DNA from: Finegoldia magna ATCC 53516
GTDB lineage: Bacteria > Bacillota > Clostridia > Tissierellales > Peptoniphilaceae
Assembly: GCF_000159695.1 (NCBI RefSeq)
Contig: NZ_CM000955.1
Location: forward strand, 1,251,473 to 1,315,472
Direction of reading: 5' to 3'
DNA: 64,000 nucleotides
Part shown: positions 1-7,581 of the stretch, piece by piece
Numbering within the stretch: the first letter of the stretch is position 1
Layout of the letters: every line of letters starts with the position of its first letter
The notes under the pieces: model-generated
The model's database searches: none
Told to the model about the DNA's origin: nothing
What the model saw: the letters and a program-made list of their open reading frames with translations, nothing else
Translations under genes and position numbers: made by a program

Positions 1-830
1 TTTATATCTCTATATGATACGAATTTTGTTGAATTTCTTATTTGATGAATTATGCATTTTTGAATTTCTGTTTTTGGATATACACTTTCTATTGCTTGGC
101 TAAATCCTGATAAATTATCTGTTGAGACTATTAATATATCTTCTAATCCTCGTTCTTTTAATTGATTTAATACCAATAGCCAGTATTTACTTGATTCATT
201 TTCTCCTACCCACATTCCAAGTATTTCTTTGTATCCTTCTGTATTGTATCCTAGTGCTATATATACTGCTTTTTTTACTACTATGTTATTTTCTCTTACA
301 TGATAGTGTATTGCATCTAAAAATACAAATGGATATACTTTTTCTAATGGTCTATTTTGCCATTCTTCAATAGTTGGTAGTATTTTATTTGTTATTTTGC
401 TTACCATGGATTCTGATATTCCAAATCCATAGATTTCTTTTATGTGTGTTGATATGTCTCTTGTTGTCATTCCTTTTGCATACATAGATATTATTTGGTT
501 TTCTATGTTTGATATGTCTTTTTGATATTTTTTCAATGCTTGTGGCTCAAAGGATCCTTCTCTGTCTCGTGGGATGTTTAGGTCTATGTTTCCGTATGAT
601 GATTTAACTGTTTTTTTACTTGATCCATTTCTTGTGTTTAATGACAGTGGTTTTTCACCATATTCATAATCTAGATGTTCATCTAACTCTGCTTTTAACA
701 TTTGTTCCATTGTGTCTCCTAGAAGATCTTTCAAAGCTTCTTGTAAATCTTGTACTGTTTCTGGTTGATATTCTTCAATTAACATCTTGGATATTTTGTT
801 GAGTCTAGTTTCTGGTCTTTTTCTTGGCAT
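1..830 (-). CDS. IS256/Mutator-type transposase, N-terminal part
   Basis: About 276 codons are present and the C-terminus is cut by the window edge. The reverse strand opens MPRKRPETRLNK and continues through motifs typical of Mutator-type transposases: ELDEHLDYEYGEK near residue 50, RNGSSKKTVKSSYG, the acidic catalytic segment FVFLDAIHYHVRE, and STDNLSGFSQAIESVYPKT followed by QKCIIHQIRNS. These fit the DDE architecture of the IS256 family. The ATG at 828-830 follows GGAGG with normal spacing, and that Shine-Dalgarno lies inside an inverted repeat described separately. The plus-strand open frames over this region are shadows. Confidence 0.9.
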   Translation of the reverse strand, partial: MPRKRPETRLNKISKMLIEEYQPETVQDLQEALKDLLGDTMEQMLKAELDEHLDYEYGEKPLSLNTRNGSSKKTVKSSYGNIDLNIPRDREGSFEPQALKKYQKDISNIENQIISMYAKGMTTRDISTHIKEIYGFGISESMVSKITNKILPTIEEWQNRPLEKVYPFVFLDAIHYHVRENNIVVKKAVYIALGYNTEGYKEILGMWVGENESSKYWLLVLNQLKERGLEDILIVSTDNLSGFSQAIESVYPKTEIQKCIIHQIRNSTKFVSYRDI

Positions 831-835
831 TTTAA

Positions 836-880
836 AATCCTCCTGATTACTATTATATCAGGAGGATTCTATACACAAAC
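836..880 (-). promoter_or_regulatory. Transposase promoter inside an SD-sequestering inverted repeat
   Basis: There is a perfect 11-bp inverted repeat, AATCCTCCTGA (836-846) and TCAGGAGGATT (858-868). On the minus strand its 3' arm contains the transposase Shine-Dalgarno GGAGG. The loop carries TATAAT (852-857, minus strand) with a weak GTTTGT at 17-bp spacing (875-880). A transcript started here would begin near 845 and lack the 5' arm, leaving the SD open. Read-through transcripts from outside would form the full hairpin and hide the SD. This layout is known in several IS families; its function here is inferred. Confidence 0.6.
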
Positions 881-927
881 TATTTCACAGTCTCCAGGGA
901 ACATTCCCTGTTTTACTATTTTACGCA

Positions 928-1455
928 CTATCTTGAAACAGCCGATGTCATTCCATTGAGGAGTTGACCTGTGACGGCGTCTCTTTCGTTTTCGTGTTTT
1001 TGATTTAGTGCTTTGTATTTTATTGTGTATGTTTGGGATTGTTTGTCCAATTTGATTTCCCAATCTTTAATGTCTTCTTTTTCAAGGTAATTTTCTTTTA
1101 GTTCCATTTCTTTTATTTTGTCTTCGTCCAAGAACACATTCTTTTTTCTTTTTTCTTTTGTTTCTGGGTCTTCTCCTTCAAGGTCGAGTGCGTTTTGCAC
1201 TTTTACTCCTTCAGTGCTGACATTTGCTTCGGAGTCGCCGTTTTTTGCGACGATTCCATCTTTTCCTATATTTGCTTCGGAGTCGCCGTTTTTTGCGATG
1301 ATTCCATCTTTTCCGATACTTACTTCTGAGTCACCATTTTTGATATGTATGCCATTTTCTCCAGAAGTTTTCACGCCAGTATTTCCAACGTTTTTCACTC
1401 CACAAGAACTTAGCATAGCGCATGCCAACAATACTACTAATAATTTCCTCTTCAT
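928..1455 (-). CDS. Putative lipoprotein with 16-residue tandem repeats
   Basis: The 175-residue product has a lipoprotein signal peptide ending in LSSC (Cys18), so it should be membrane-anchored outside the cell. Residues 36-85 hold three near-identical units of about 16 residues, of the form KNGDSE-x-x-IGKDGI-x-A, encoded by 48-nt direct repeats. A charged, Lys/Glu-rich segment follows, then a beta-type segment (QSQTYTIKYKALNQ). The ATG has AAGGAGG upstream. The stop lies only about 35 bp from the inferred IS end, and the last residues (MTSAVSR) may be replaced by IS-adjacent sequence. No function recognised. Confidence 0.7.
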   Translation of the reverse strand: MKRKLLVVLLACAMLSSCGVKNVGNTGVKTSGENGIHIKNGDSEVSIGKDGIIAKNGDSEANIGKDGIVAKNGDSEANVSTEGVKVQNALDLEGEDPETKEKRKKNVFLDEDKIKEMELKENYLEKEDIKDWEIKLDKQSQTYTIKYKALNQKHENERDAVTGQLLNGMTSAVSR

Positions 1456-1544
1456 GATATTATCCTCCTTAAATCTATTATACCCCTTATACTGATTTGC
1501 AACGTGGAAAATGTTTACGAAATGTCAACGATGTGTCAAACAAA

Positions 1545-2063
1545 TTACAACAAATTACTGAAAACTAGGAACTTGATAGCCAAAATCGCAGCTACTAATA
1601 TAATTGCTGAACATAAAACGAATACGCATTCCTTTAATCTAATTATAGGTTCATCAATTTTGGTGTTTTTTTCTATGTTTACCTTGATAATACTTGTAGA
1701 AATATAGAATATTATCATGCTTACAAAATAATATTCAGTTAGATAGATGGATTTCATTATGAAAAAATCCAATATAACAGCCAAGAGTAAGAATATACTA
1801 GACAAGTAGCACATTGATTTTATGGTATCTTTTCTAAGATGTTTAACATTTCTTGGCTGATATAACAGCAAGAACTTTGATTTGTGTGCATTCATAACAC
1901 TAAAATACAATATGAAAAGTATACTTAATAAAGTAGTGGAGAAATTCAATCCATATAAACTCTGTGGTGAATTTATAGATGAAAACACACTTATGAATAG
2001 TATTACGATAATTTCGTATTTAATTTTATCCCTTAAAATATAGCGAAATACTAGTTTTGTCAT
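1545..2063 (-). CDS. Hydrophobic membrane protein, third gene of an ABC exporter operon
   Basis: This 172-residue protein has about five hydrophobic segments and few charged loops. It starts directly after the stop of the preceding permease (2064) and has its own AAAGGAC site before the ATG. It is probably a second membrane subunit of the small ABC system encoded at 2064-3339. No family-specific motif is visible and the substrate is unknown. Confidence 0.6.
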   Translation of the reverse strand: MTKLVFRYILRDKIKYEIIVILFISVFSSINSPQSLYGLNFSTTLLSILFILYFSVMNAHKSKFLLLYQPRNVKHLRKDTIKSMCYLSSIFLLLAVILDFFIMKSIYLTEYYFVSMIIFYISTSIIKVNIEKNTKIDEPIIRLKECVFVLCSAIILVAAILAIKFLVFSNLL

Positions 2064-2708
2064 TTATTGTCCTTTCTGATTTGGTGATTTCAACAGAAGT
2101 GGGTTAACACAAAAAAGGATTGTAAACGTTGGAATCATGTACCATAATTGCAATTTTGGTAGTAACTTTTCTAAATCAATTCCCAAATTTGGGAAATTCA
2201 TACTAGAAAAGAATAAAACATAATATGAAATTCTAAGAGCTGTGTACAATATATTTGATTTTCTTGTGTTTTCTGTCACATAAAAAAATAATGTATCCAC
2301 AAACACGTACAGATAAATAATCGAACCATACATAAAGAAAGATTTGATTTCCAGAATATCTACAGAAGTTGGAAACAACAAATAAATTATGAAGATGTAT
2401 GTAATCGTAGCTTTCTTATACATGAAGTATTTTCTGACTTGGGCTTTGTTGAATTTTGGGAAAAAGGTCATAAAATCCATTTCTCTTTGAGTTATACTAT
2501 CAGTTCTTATTTTGAAAAATCCCATAAAAGCTAAGAAAAACGCAAATAAAGCTTTTATCACATAATGGTCTGATGGAAGAGAACTCAAATATTTTAAAAA
2601 TAAAAAAATCGCTGAGACTATCAAAACGAATTGGATTGCACCTGATAATCTGTCGATTTTTATTTCCTTAAATCGCAACTTCATATCCAATTTAAATATT
2701 TCTCTCAA
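2064..2708 (-). CDS. ABC-2-like permease subunit
   Basis: This 214-residue membrane protein has about six hydrophobic segments. The best start is TTG at 2708, with GGAGGA eight bases upstream; the frame overlaps the 3' end of the ATPase gene by 17 bp. The overlap and shared strand indicate translational coupling with the ATPase. It resembles the short permeases of BcrA/NatA-type exporters in layout, but no diagnostic motif was found. The substrate is unknown. Confidence 0.65.
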   Translation of the reverse strand: MREIFKLDMKLRFKEIKIDRLSGAIQFVLIVSAIFLFLKYLSSLPSDHYVIKALFAFFLAFMGFFKIRTDSITQREMDFMTFFPKFNKAQVRKYFMYKKATITYIFIIYLLFPTSVDILEIKSFFMYGSIIYLYVFVDTLFFYVTENTRKSNILYTALRISYYVLFFSSMNFPNLGIDLEKLLPKLQLWYMIPTFTILFCVNPLLLKSPNQKGQ

Positions 2709-3339
2709 AAATCTCGTCCTCCAGTTGCTTTTTATCTTTTGAATTGACGAATACTTTTTTTACATTACCATTTTTTAAAAGCACAAACTCATCACATATA
2801 TCGACAAGACTGTCTAAAATATGTGATGAAATCAAAATTGTAGAATTTTCCTTCAATTGAAGGATTAATTTTTTGATTTCATAAGAATATTTAAGATCAA
2901 TGCTATTGAATGGTTCGTCCATAATTATAAGGGAATAATCACCTGTTAAAATGTTAATCAGAGTTAACTTTTTCTTCATTCCTTCAGATAATTCAGAAAT
3001 TAAAGTATCTTTCTTATCTTCCAGTCCAAGTTCAACTATTAAATCTTCAGACGTTTTATTGGAAGGGGAGTATTCATTTACAATTTTACAAAATTCACTT
3101 ACTGTTAAAAAATAATATGGAGATACTTGAGAAGGTATGTATAAAATATCATTTTCGTTATAATCTTGGACATCAAAACTTGCGTTTGCTTTTATCATTT
3201 TGGATAATATATCCATCAAAGTTGTCTTACCAGCTCCGTTTTCTCCAATTAGTCCTATAATTTTATGGTTTCCTATTTCTAGATTTTCGATGTCTAACTC
3301 GAAATTTTTGTATTTGTGGTTTATTTTTCGTATAAACAT
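2692..3339 (-). CDS. ABC transporter ATP-binding protein
   Basis: This 215-residue ATPase has Walker A GENGAGKT (residues 32-39), ABC signature LSEGMKKKL, Walker B LIIMDEPF and an H-loop (ISSHILD). The short length and single domain match exporter-type ATPases of the BcrA/NatA group. GAGGTG precedes the ATG. It is the first gene of a three-gene operon running 3339 to 1545 and should energise export by the two downstream membrane proteins. Confidence 0.9.
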   Translation of the reverse strand: MFIRKINHKYKNFELDIENLEIGNHKIIGLIGENGAGKTTLMDILSKMIKANASFDVQDYNENDILYIPSQVSPYYFLTVSEFCKIVNEYSPSNKTSEDLIVELGLEDKKDTLISELSEGMKKKLTLINILTGDYSLIIMDEPFNSIDLKYSYEIKKLILQLKENSTILISSHILDSLVDICDEFVLLKNGNVKKVFVNSKDKKQLEDEIFERNI

Positions 3340-3371
3340 GTGAACACCTCATTAAAATACTGGTTATATAT

Positions 3372-3400
3372 ATAATAATATATATTTGAATAAATGTCAC
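3372..3400 (-). promoter_or_regulatory. Candidate promoter of the ABC operon
   Basis: On the minus strand GTGACA (3395-3400) and TATTAT (3372-3377) are separated by 17 bp, about 35 bp upstream of the ATPase start. The region is very AT-rich, so chance matches are possible. Confidence 0.4.
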
Positions 3401-3495
3401 ACCTTCCATATATTTATAAATCATTTCAATAAATGAACGACACTCTACAATCCAATTTACTGATTTGCTATGGTATAATAAAGTTGGAGGATAGT

Positions 3496-4323
3496 ATGAG
3501 TTATTTTAATTACTGGATTAGCGTTCTGGTGGTGTTTGCAATTATATTTTTGTTTGCCAGAACGATTTCAAATGAAAAGCAAATTGTCGCATTTTTTTCG
3601 AAATTAATCTACGTTGTAATTATTCCGGCGAACATTGCGATTAGTTTGAATGAACTTACGTACAAGAATTTCAACATCAAACTTGGTGTATTTTTTGTGT
3701 ATTTGTGGATATTGTCTAAGATTATGACGATGATTTTTCAAATCAACACGAAAGACAAGGATTCGTTGGAACCTGCGTTTATTTTCTCAAATATTATCGT
3801 GATGAGGCCTTTTTTGCAGAATGTTATGGATAAGAATATTATGAATAATCTGATTATAATTTCTTGTGTGATTTATCTTGTGTATATGCTTTACAAGAGG
3901 ATTTTCAGTGTGACAGATTTCCTGATGGCGATGGGATTTTCCGTAGCTTTTTGTATTTGTGCGATTTACAAGTTTTCATACATGCTAACTCCTCTGAAAA
4001 TTATTCAATCGACAAGTTCAGTTGTGATTATAATCGCATTTGCACTTGCAATTTCAAGTATTGATATGAAAAGTTTGCTTGATTTGACATCTCTAATGCT
4101 TGCCGTTGTGAATTTGCTGATAATTCCAGTGTTTACATACGTTGTGGTGAGCGCTGTGACGAACAACGAGCTGTTGATTAAATCTATAATTATGTATGTT
4201 ACGATTGGGCCGTCATTTGTGATTTCGTTTGATTTTTATAAGAAAACGAAAACCAGAATTACGGAGCTTGGATTTTTGCTGTCGGTCGTTACGGTGTATG
4301 TTTTGAATTATTTGTTCTTTTAA
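3496..4323 (+). CDS. AEC-like (auxin efflux carrier-type) membrane transporter
   Basis: This is a 275-residue integral membrane protein with eight to ten hydrophobic segments. The paired half layout and length resemble the AEC/bile-acid transporter fold, and another AEC protein lies at 34161-35078. The start was taken at the ATG at 3496, five bases after GGAGG (3486-3490); an upstream ATG at 3433 lacks a ribosome-binding site. It is transcribed away from the ABC operon. The family call is tentative because no sharp motif is present, and the substrate is unknown. Confidence 0.6.
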   Translation: MSYFNYWISVLVVFAIIFLFARTISNEKQIVAFFSKLIYVVIIPANIAISLNELTYKNFNIKLGVFFVYLWILSKIMTMIFQINTKDKDSLEPAFIFSNIIVMRPFLQNVMDKNIMNNLIIISCVIYLVYMLYKRIFSVTDFLMAMGFSVAFCICAIYKFSYMLTPLKIIQSTSSVVIIIAFALAISSIDMKSLLDLTSLMLAVVNLLIIPVFTYVVVSAVTNNELLIKSIIMYVTIGPSFVISFDFYKKTKTRITELGFLLSVVTVYVLNYLFF

Positions 4324-4324
4324 A

Positions 4325-4367
4325 TAGCAGAACATATGTTGCTATGTTGTGTTTGAAGTTATATAAT
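4325..4367 (+). promoter_or_regulatory. Promoter and imperfect palindrome upstream of the toxin-antitoxin pair
   Basis: TTGCTA (4339-4344) and TATAAT (4362-4367) are 17 bp apart. The -35 box overlaps a palindrome with arms TAGCA-GA-ACAT and ATGTTGCTA (4325-4344), well placed for an autorepressor. The core GAACATATGTTG matches the SOS pattern GAAC-N4-GTTC except for the last base, so a LexA site is possible but less likely than a toxin-antitoxin operator. Confidence 0.5.
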
Positions 4368-4390
4368 GATGTTAATAGGAGGTGTAGAGA

Positions 4391-4885
4391 ATGAAAAAAG
4401 AATTTGAAGTTACGAAATATTTGATTTATTCATATGAAAGACAAACTGGCAATAGAATTCAAAGCGAATTAAAATTGCAGAAACTAATGTATTTCTCACA
4501 AAGGGAATCTCTATGCTTGACTGGACATCAATTATTTGATGAAGAATTTGAAGGCTGGATACATGGACCAGTGTTGCCATCGTTGAGATATTGCCTAGAA
4601 AATTCGGAAGTGTTTGATATTGAGGGCGGATTTTCTCTGACAGAAGAAGAAAAATACGTGATCGACAATACGATTGCTCAGTACGCAAAATACGATGCGT
4701 GGTATTTGAGGGATTTGTCGCACGAAGAATATTGTTGGCAAAAAAGCAGGGAAGGATTAACTGACAGGCAACAAGGATTTAATAAGATAAAGCTTGATGA
4801 TATAAGGGTGGATGCGAATAATTTGAGACCTTACGATTCAGTTTTTGATATGTATGTAGACGAATTTGAAGATATTGAGGATTAA
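4391..4885 (+). CDS. Panacea-domain (DUF4065/SocA-like) antitoxin
   Basis: This 164-residue protein has the SocA/GepA pattern: KLQKLMYFSQRESLCLTG near residue 30, then FEGWIHGPVLPSLRY with the family's W-x-x-GPV core, and a C-terminal DAWYLRDLSHEEYCWQKS helix (L-x-x-L-SH-E-x-x-W). The domain is known from phage proteins and as a broadly used antitoxin domain. AGGAGGTG precedes the ATG. Two bases separate its stop from the next start, which encodes a PemK/MazF-like protein, so this is most likely the antitoxin of that pair. Confidence 0.8.
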   Translation: MKKEFEVTKYLIYSYERQTGNRIQSELKLQKLMYFSQRESLCLTGHQLFDEEFEGWIHGPVLPSLRYCLENSEVFDIEGGFSLTEEEKYVIDNTIAQYAKYDAWYLRDLSHEEYCWQKSREGLTDRQQGFNKIKLDDIRVDANNLRPYDSVFDMYVDEFEDIED

Positions 4886-4887
4886 GT

Positions 4888-5277
4888 ATGAATAATTCTA
4901 GTAAAGAATGGTCTATATACAAAGTAAGATTTCCGTATTATAATTCCAAGACTAATAGAATTGATTACAAATCCAGACCGTTTTTAATTATTAAGGAAGC
5001 TGACAATAAATTTCCTAAAGATTATAACGCACTTCCAGTTTCCAAGATAACAGACAGAAGTAGAAGGCATGTGAAGTATGATGTGGCAATCAATAAAAAT
5101 GATTATCCCAATCTGAACCTAACTCAACCGATTAGTTTCATTAGAATTCACAAAATGCAAACTATCAATGAAAAAGACTTGTATGCTGCAATTGTAACGG
5201 ATATTGATGCAGAATATCCCGATCTAGTTGCAAATATCAAATTATTAATAGAAGAATATTATACAAATTTTAAATAG
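4888..5277 (+). CDS. PemK/MazF-like toxin, partner of the Panacea antitoxin
   Basis: This 129-residue protein has the MazF/PemK beta-barrel pattern: YKVRFPYYNSKTNRIDYKSRPFLIIKE-like opening, LPVSKITD, and a central TQPISFIRIHKMQTI strand. These match the conserved R-P-x-x-I, the substrate-loop region and the buried S-x-x-R-x-x-K segment of the fold. Members are usually ribosome-independent mRNA endonucleases. The start overlaps the antitoxin closely, with a weak GAGG site. Toxicity and RNase activity are inferred from fold and context. Confidence 0.75.
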   Translation: MNNSSKEWSIYKVRFPYYNSKTNRIDYKSRPFLIIKEADNKFPKDYNALPVSKITDRSRRHVKYDVAINKNDYPNLNLTQPISFIRIHKMQTINEKDLYAAIVTDIDAEYPDLVANIKLLIEEYYTNFK

Positions 5278-5301
5278 GCGATGGATGTCGCCTATTTTTT
5301 T
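5272..5301 (+). terminator. Rho-independent terminator after the TA pair
   Basis: AAATAGGCGA (5272-5281) pairs with TCGCCTATTT (5288-5297) around a six-base loop and is followed by T residues. The left arm overlaps the toxin stop codon. Confidence 0.85.
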
Positions 5302-5305
5302 GCAT

Positions 5306-5343
5306 GAAAAAACCCCTTCATCCGTATTCCGGATTTTGGGGTT
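5306..5343 (-). terminator. Terminator of the CWB2 gene (minus strand)
   Basis: On the minus strand an AACCCC/GGGGTT outer stem encloses a TCCG(G)A/(C)CGGA inner stem and ends in a run of T, 35 bp after the stop at 5378. Confidence 0.8.
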
Positions 5344-5377
5344 CAGGTCAAATGTCCTCTTTTAATTCATTTCCGCG

Positions 5378-6682
5378 TTATTCCAATGGTCTGTAATCTT
5401 CTGCCAATGCATCTCTCAAGTAAACGAACAGTTTGTCGTATTCTTTGATTGAATTGTAATATTTGTTGTTTGGAAGTACGTAGTATTTTTTGTAATCTTT
5501 TGTGAAGGCTTTGATGAGGCCTTTTCCTTGTTTATCCAAAAGTGGCTTGTCGATGTCTAGTCCCGATATCAATATTACTTGTGTGGAGTAATTGTTCTTG
5601 GTAACTGTGTTGTATCCACCGATTGTAGTCAATTTGTAGATGGAGTTGGTGTCTTTCATATATTCTCTGACTGAAAGTGGTAGGACGTCTTTTTTCACAA
5701 GCAAGATTGGCGCTTTGATTTTTTGTGCAACTGTCGATGATACGAGTGCATCGGCGAATACTTCACCGCTTGTAGTGATGACTTCTGCTGGATTTGCGTT
5801 CACTCTCTTAGCGACTTCAACGCTGGATTCGTATCTGTCCACACCTGCAAGTCTTGTGACACGTTTTTTAGTCAGATTTTCGATTTGGTTTTTGACAGAT
5901 TGATTTACAGATATTTCTCCACCGACAATTGTCACGTTGTCGATATTTCCGATTGATTTTATGAAATTCACAGTAGATGTTGATAATCCGTCGTTACTTA
6001 CAAGCAAGATCGGCGCTTTTTGGTGCGCTGCAAGGCTTGTAGCATACAGTGCATCGGCATAATTTGTCCCTGCGGCAAATATCAAATTCGTAGTATTTGC
6101 ACGTGTTTTCGCAGATTCTGCTGATGTATCGTAGCGATTATTTCCCATAATTCTAGTGATTTTCGCGTGAGGGAAGTTCTTTTTCAAACTATTCTCAACT
6201 TTTTTGCTTATAGTATTCGCGCCACCCATCAGATAAATCTCATCCAAAAACATCTTGTCAAGCGCTGATTTCGTCTCAACGGATAATGAATTCTTGCCAG
6301 TGTACAAAAGTGGGTATTTGCCCATAGACACATTCGTCGCGCTGATTGCATCTGGATATGCGTTGTCATTTACTAGAATAACCTTGTTCGTATTTGCAAA
6401 GTAATGACGTTGCACATTCACAGCAGTCTTCGCTCTGTTTTCACCTTGGAATCTTTGATGAATAACATTTTTGAACACACCATCTTCATTAGTAGTAATT
6501 TCTTCCTGCTTTTTATCATTTGCATCTTTAGCCTTTGCATTAGCATCAGATTTTTTAGCAGTATCATTTGCACTTGCTTCAACCTTTTCTGAAGCCCCTT
6601 CATTTGCGCTATCCTTGTCTGCAACACTCACCACAGGAAAACTCAACATACATGCCAGCATCAAAGCCATCAATTTTTTCAT
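5378..6682 (-). CDS. Secreted cell-wall protein with CWB2 repeats
   Basis: This 434-residue protein has a signal peptide (MKKLMALMLACMLSFPVVSVA, in two parts: charged start, then hydrophobic core) and a Lys/Asp/Asn/Ala-rich linker to about residue 75. Three cell-wall-binding type 2 repeats follow, each opening with a R-x-x-G-x-x-R motif: RFQGENRAKTAV, ITRIMGNNRYDTSAES and VTRLAGVDRYESSVEV. Each repeat carries the N/A-x-x-YADAL/F-ADAL and I-x-x-VGG motifs. CWB2 repeats bind wall polymers non-covalently in clostridia. AAGGAG precedes the ATG. It is separated by 36 bp from the upstream membrane-protein gene on the same strand and may be co-transcribed with it. The activity beyond wall attachment is unknown. 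Confidence 0.85.
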   Translation of the reverse strand: MKKLMALMLACMLSFPVVSVADKDSANEGASEKVEASANDTAKKSDANAKAKDANDKKQEEITTNEDGVFKNVIHQRFQGENRAKTAVNVQRHYFANTNKVILVNDNAYPDAISATNVSMGKYPLLYTGKNSLSVETKSALDKMFLDEIYLMGGANTISKKVENSLKKNFPHAKITRIMGNNRYDTSAESAKTRANTTNLIFAAGTNYADALYATSLAAHQKAPILLVSNDGLSTSTVNFIKSIGNIDNVTIVGGEISVNQSVKNQIENLTKKRVTRLAGVDRYESSVEVAKRVNANPAEVITTSGEVFADALVSSTVAQKIKAPILLVKKDVLPLSVREYMKDTNSIYKLTTIGGYNTVTKNNYSTQVILISGLDIDKPLLDKQGKGLIKAFTKDYKKYYVLPNNKYYNSIKEYDKLFVYLRDALAEDYRPLE

Positions 6683-6718
6683 AAAACACTCCTTGTATAA
6701 TTTCCAACTACCAAACGA

Positions 6719-7267
6719 CTAATTTAAAACGATGAAAAACAACAAAGTTGTACCCATCAGAAAGCCAATCGCACTCATCACAATCTTCACAATAGCAGCC
6801 GTTATCGTCGCCTTGTTCAAAAAATCGGGCTTAAATTTGTCATACATCACAATGCTGTACACAAAACCCGATATGACATTTACAATCACGCTAACAACCG
6901 GAATTCTAGTGTTAAACACAGAAGCCAAGACAATTGTAACCAAAGTGTACACACTAGCCTTCGCCAAAAATTCTGAGTTCGAAATCTTTGCCACCATATC
7001 TTTTTTTAAAAAACTAGTCGCAATCCAAAAACTCAACACACACGAAAAAGGTGACATGACAGTCTTCGAAAAATACGACAACGGAAGCGACAAACTCAGA
7101 AAATCCTGCGACGAATTCGGAGGACTAATCTTCATCCACAACATAAATGAAAGTAAACTAATAACTCCTGAAATAATCAGCGTGAACATCCACGCGCCCT
7201 GTTTCTTCTCTATTGTTTTAATATGTTTTTCTAAACGTGAAAACACTTCACCATAAAATTTTTTCAT
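6719..7267 (-). CDS. Membrane protein, short member of a three-paralogue family
   Basis: This 182-residue protein has five hydrophobic segments after a cytoplasmic N-terminus. The start is the ATG at 7267, with AGAGGAG upstream; a frame extension to 7291 lacks a site. Its C-terminal segment FVYSIVMYDKFKPDF aligns with MVAYSATFLDLYLEKDS in the 14606-15451 protein and VVLYSAVFYDRISDE in the 18885-19739 protein, so all three are homologues. This one lacks their long acidic N-terminal tail. The architecture is reminiscent of Yip1-type five-helix proteins. Function unknown. Confidence 0.65.
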   Translation of the reverse strand: MKKFYGEVFSRLEKHIKTIEKKQGAWMFTLIISGVISLLSFMLWMKISPPNSSQDFLSLSLPLSYFSKTVMSPFSCVLSFWIATSFLKKDMVAKISNSEFLAKASVYTLVTIVLASVFNTRIPVVSVIVNVISGFVYSIVMYDKFKPDFLNKATITAAIVKIVMSAIGFLMGTTLLFFIVLN

Positions 7268-7455
7268 AAAAACTCCTCTTAATTTATACATTTATTATAA
7301 CCCAGTACAACAAAGCATTCAATAAACAGATTTCATAAAATTAATCACTAAATACAATTTTAAAATAAAAGATTAACACATTACAACGTTTTGAATATAA
7401 AATGAATAAAACAAAAACAAACACGGAAAAAATTAAGCGGAAAAAGGGTGTTTGT

Positions 7456-7485
7456 TTGACGTTTGTATTCATTTTAAAGTATAAT
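7456..7485 (+). promoter_or_regulatory. Promoter of the large surface-protein gene
   Basis: TTGACG (7456-7461) and TATAAT (7480-7485) lie 18 bp apart, giving a leader of about 90 nt before the TTG start. The remaining intergenic sequence between 7268 and 7581 is AT-rich and shows nothing else. Confidence 0.7.
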
Positions 7486-7581
7486 TTAAGTGTAGCAAAC
7501 TAAATATTTTTAAACTACTAGTATATTTCAAAAATAAAATAAATTACAAAGGAATTACAATAATTTAAGGAGGAAATTGTT

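Larger units (their letters stand above)
1..893 (-). mobile_element. IS256-family insertion sequence, 5' part (cut by window edge)
   Basis: The transposase reads leftward and runs off the left edge, so only its 5' end and one terminus are in view. The terminus probably lies near 893, where the minus strand begins GAGACTGTGAAATAG. The exact end and any target duplication cannot be set because the other end is outside the window. A short palindrome, CAGGGAA-CA-TTCCCTG (895-910), sits just beyond the inferred end and may be part of the target. Confidence 0.75.

Noticed and set aside
122..802. Plus-strand hydrophobic open frames near the left edge
   Set aside because: They mirror the minus-strand IS256 transposase, which has clear family motifs, a start and an RBS.
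4330..4341. GAACATATGTTG as a LexA box
   Set aside because: The second half site ends in G instead of C, and the wider palindrome fits a toxin-antitoxin operator better.
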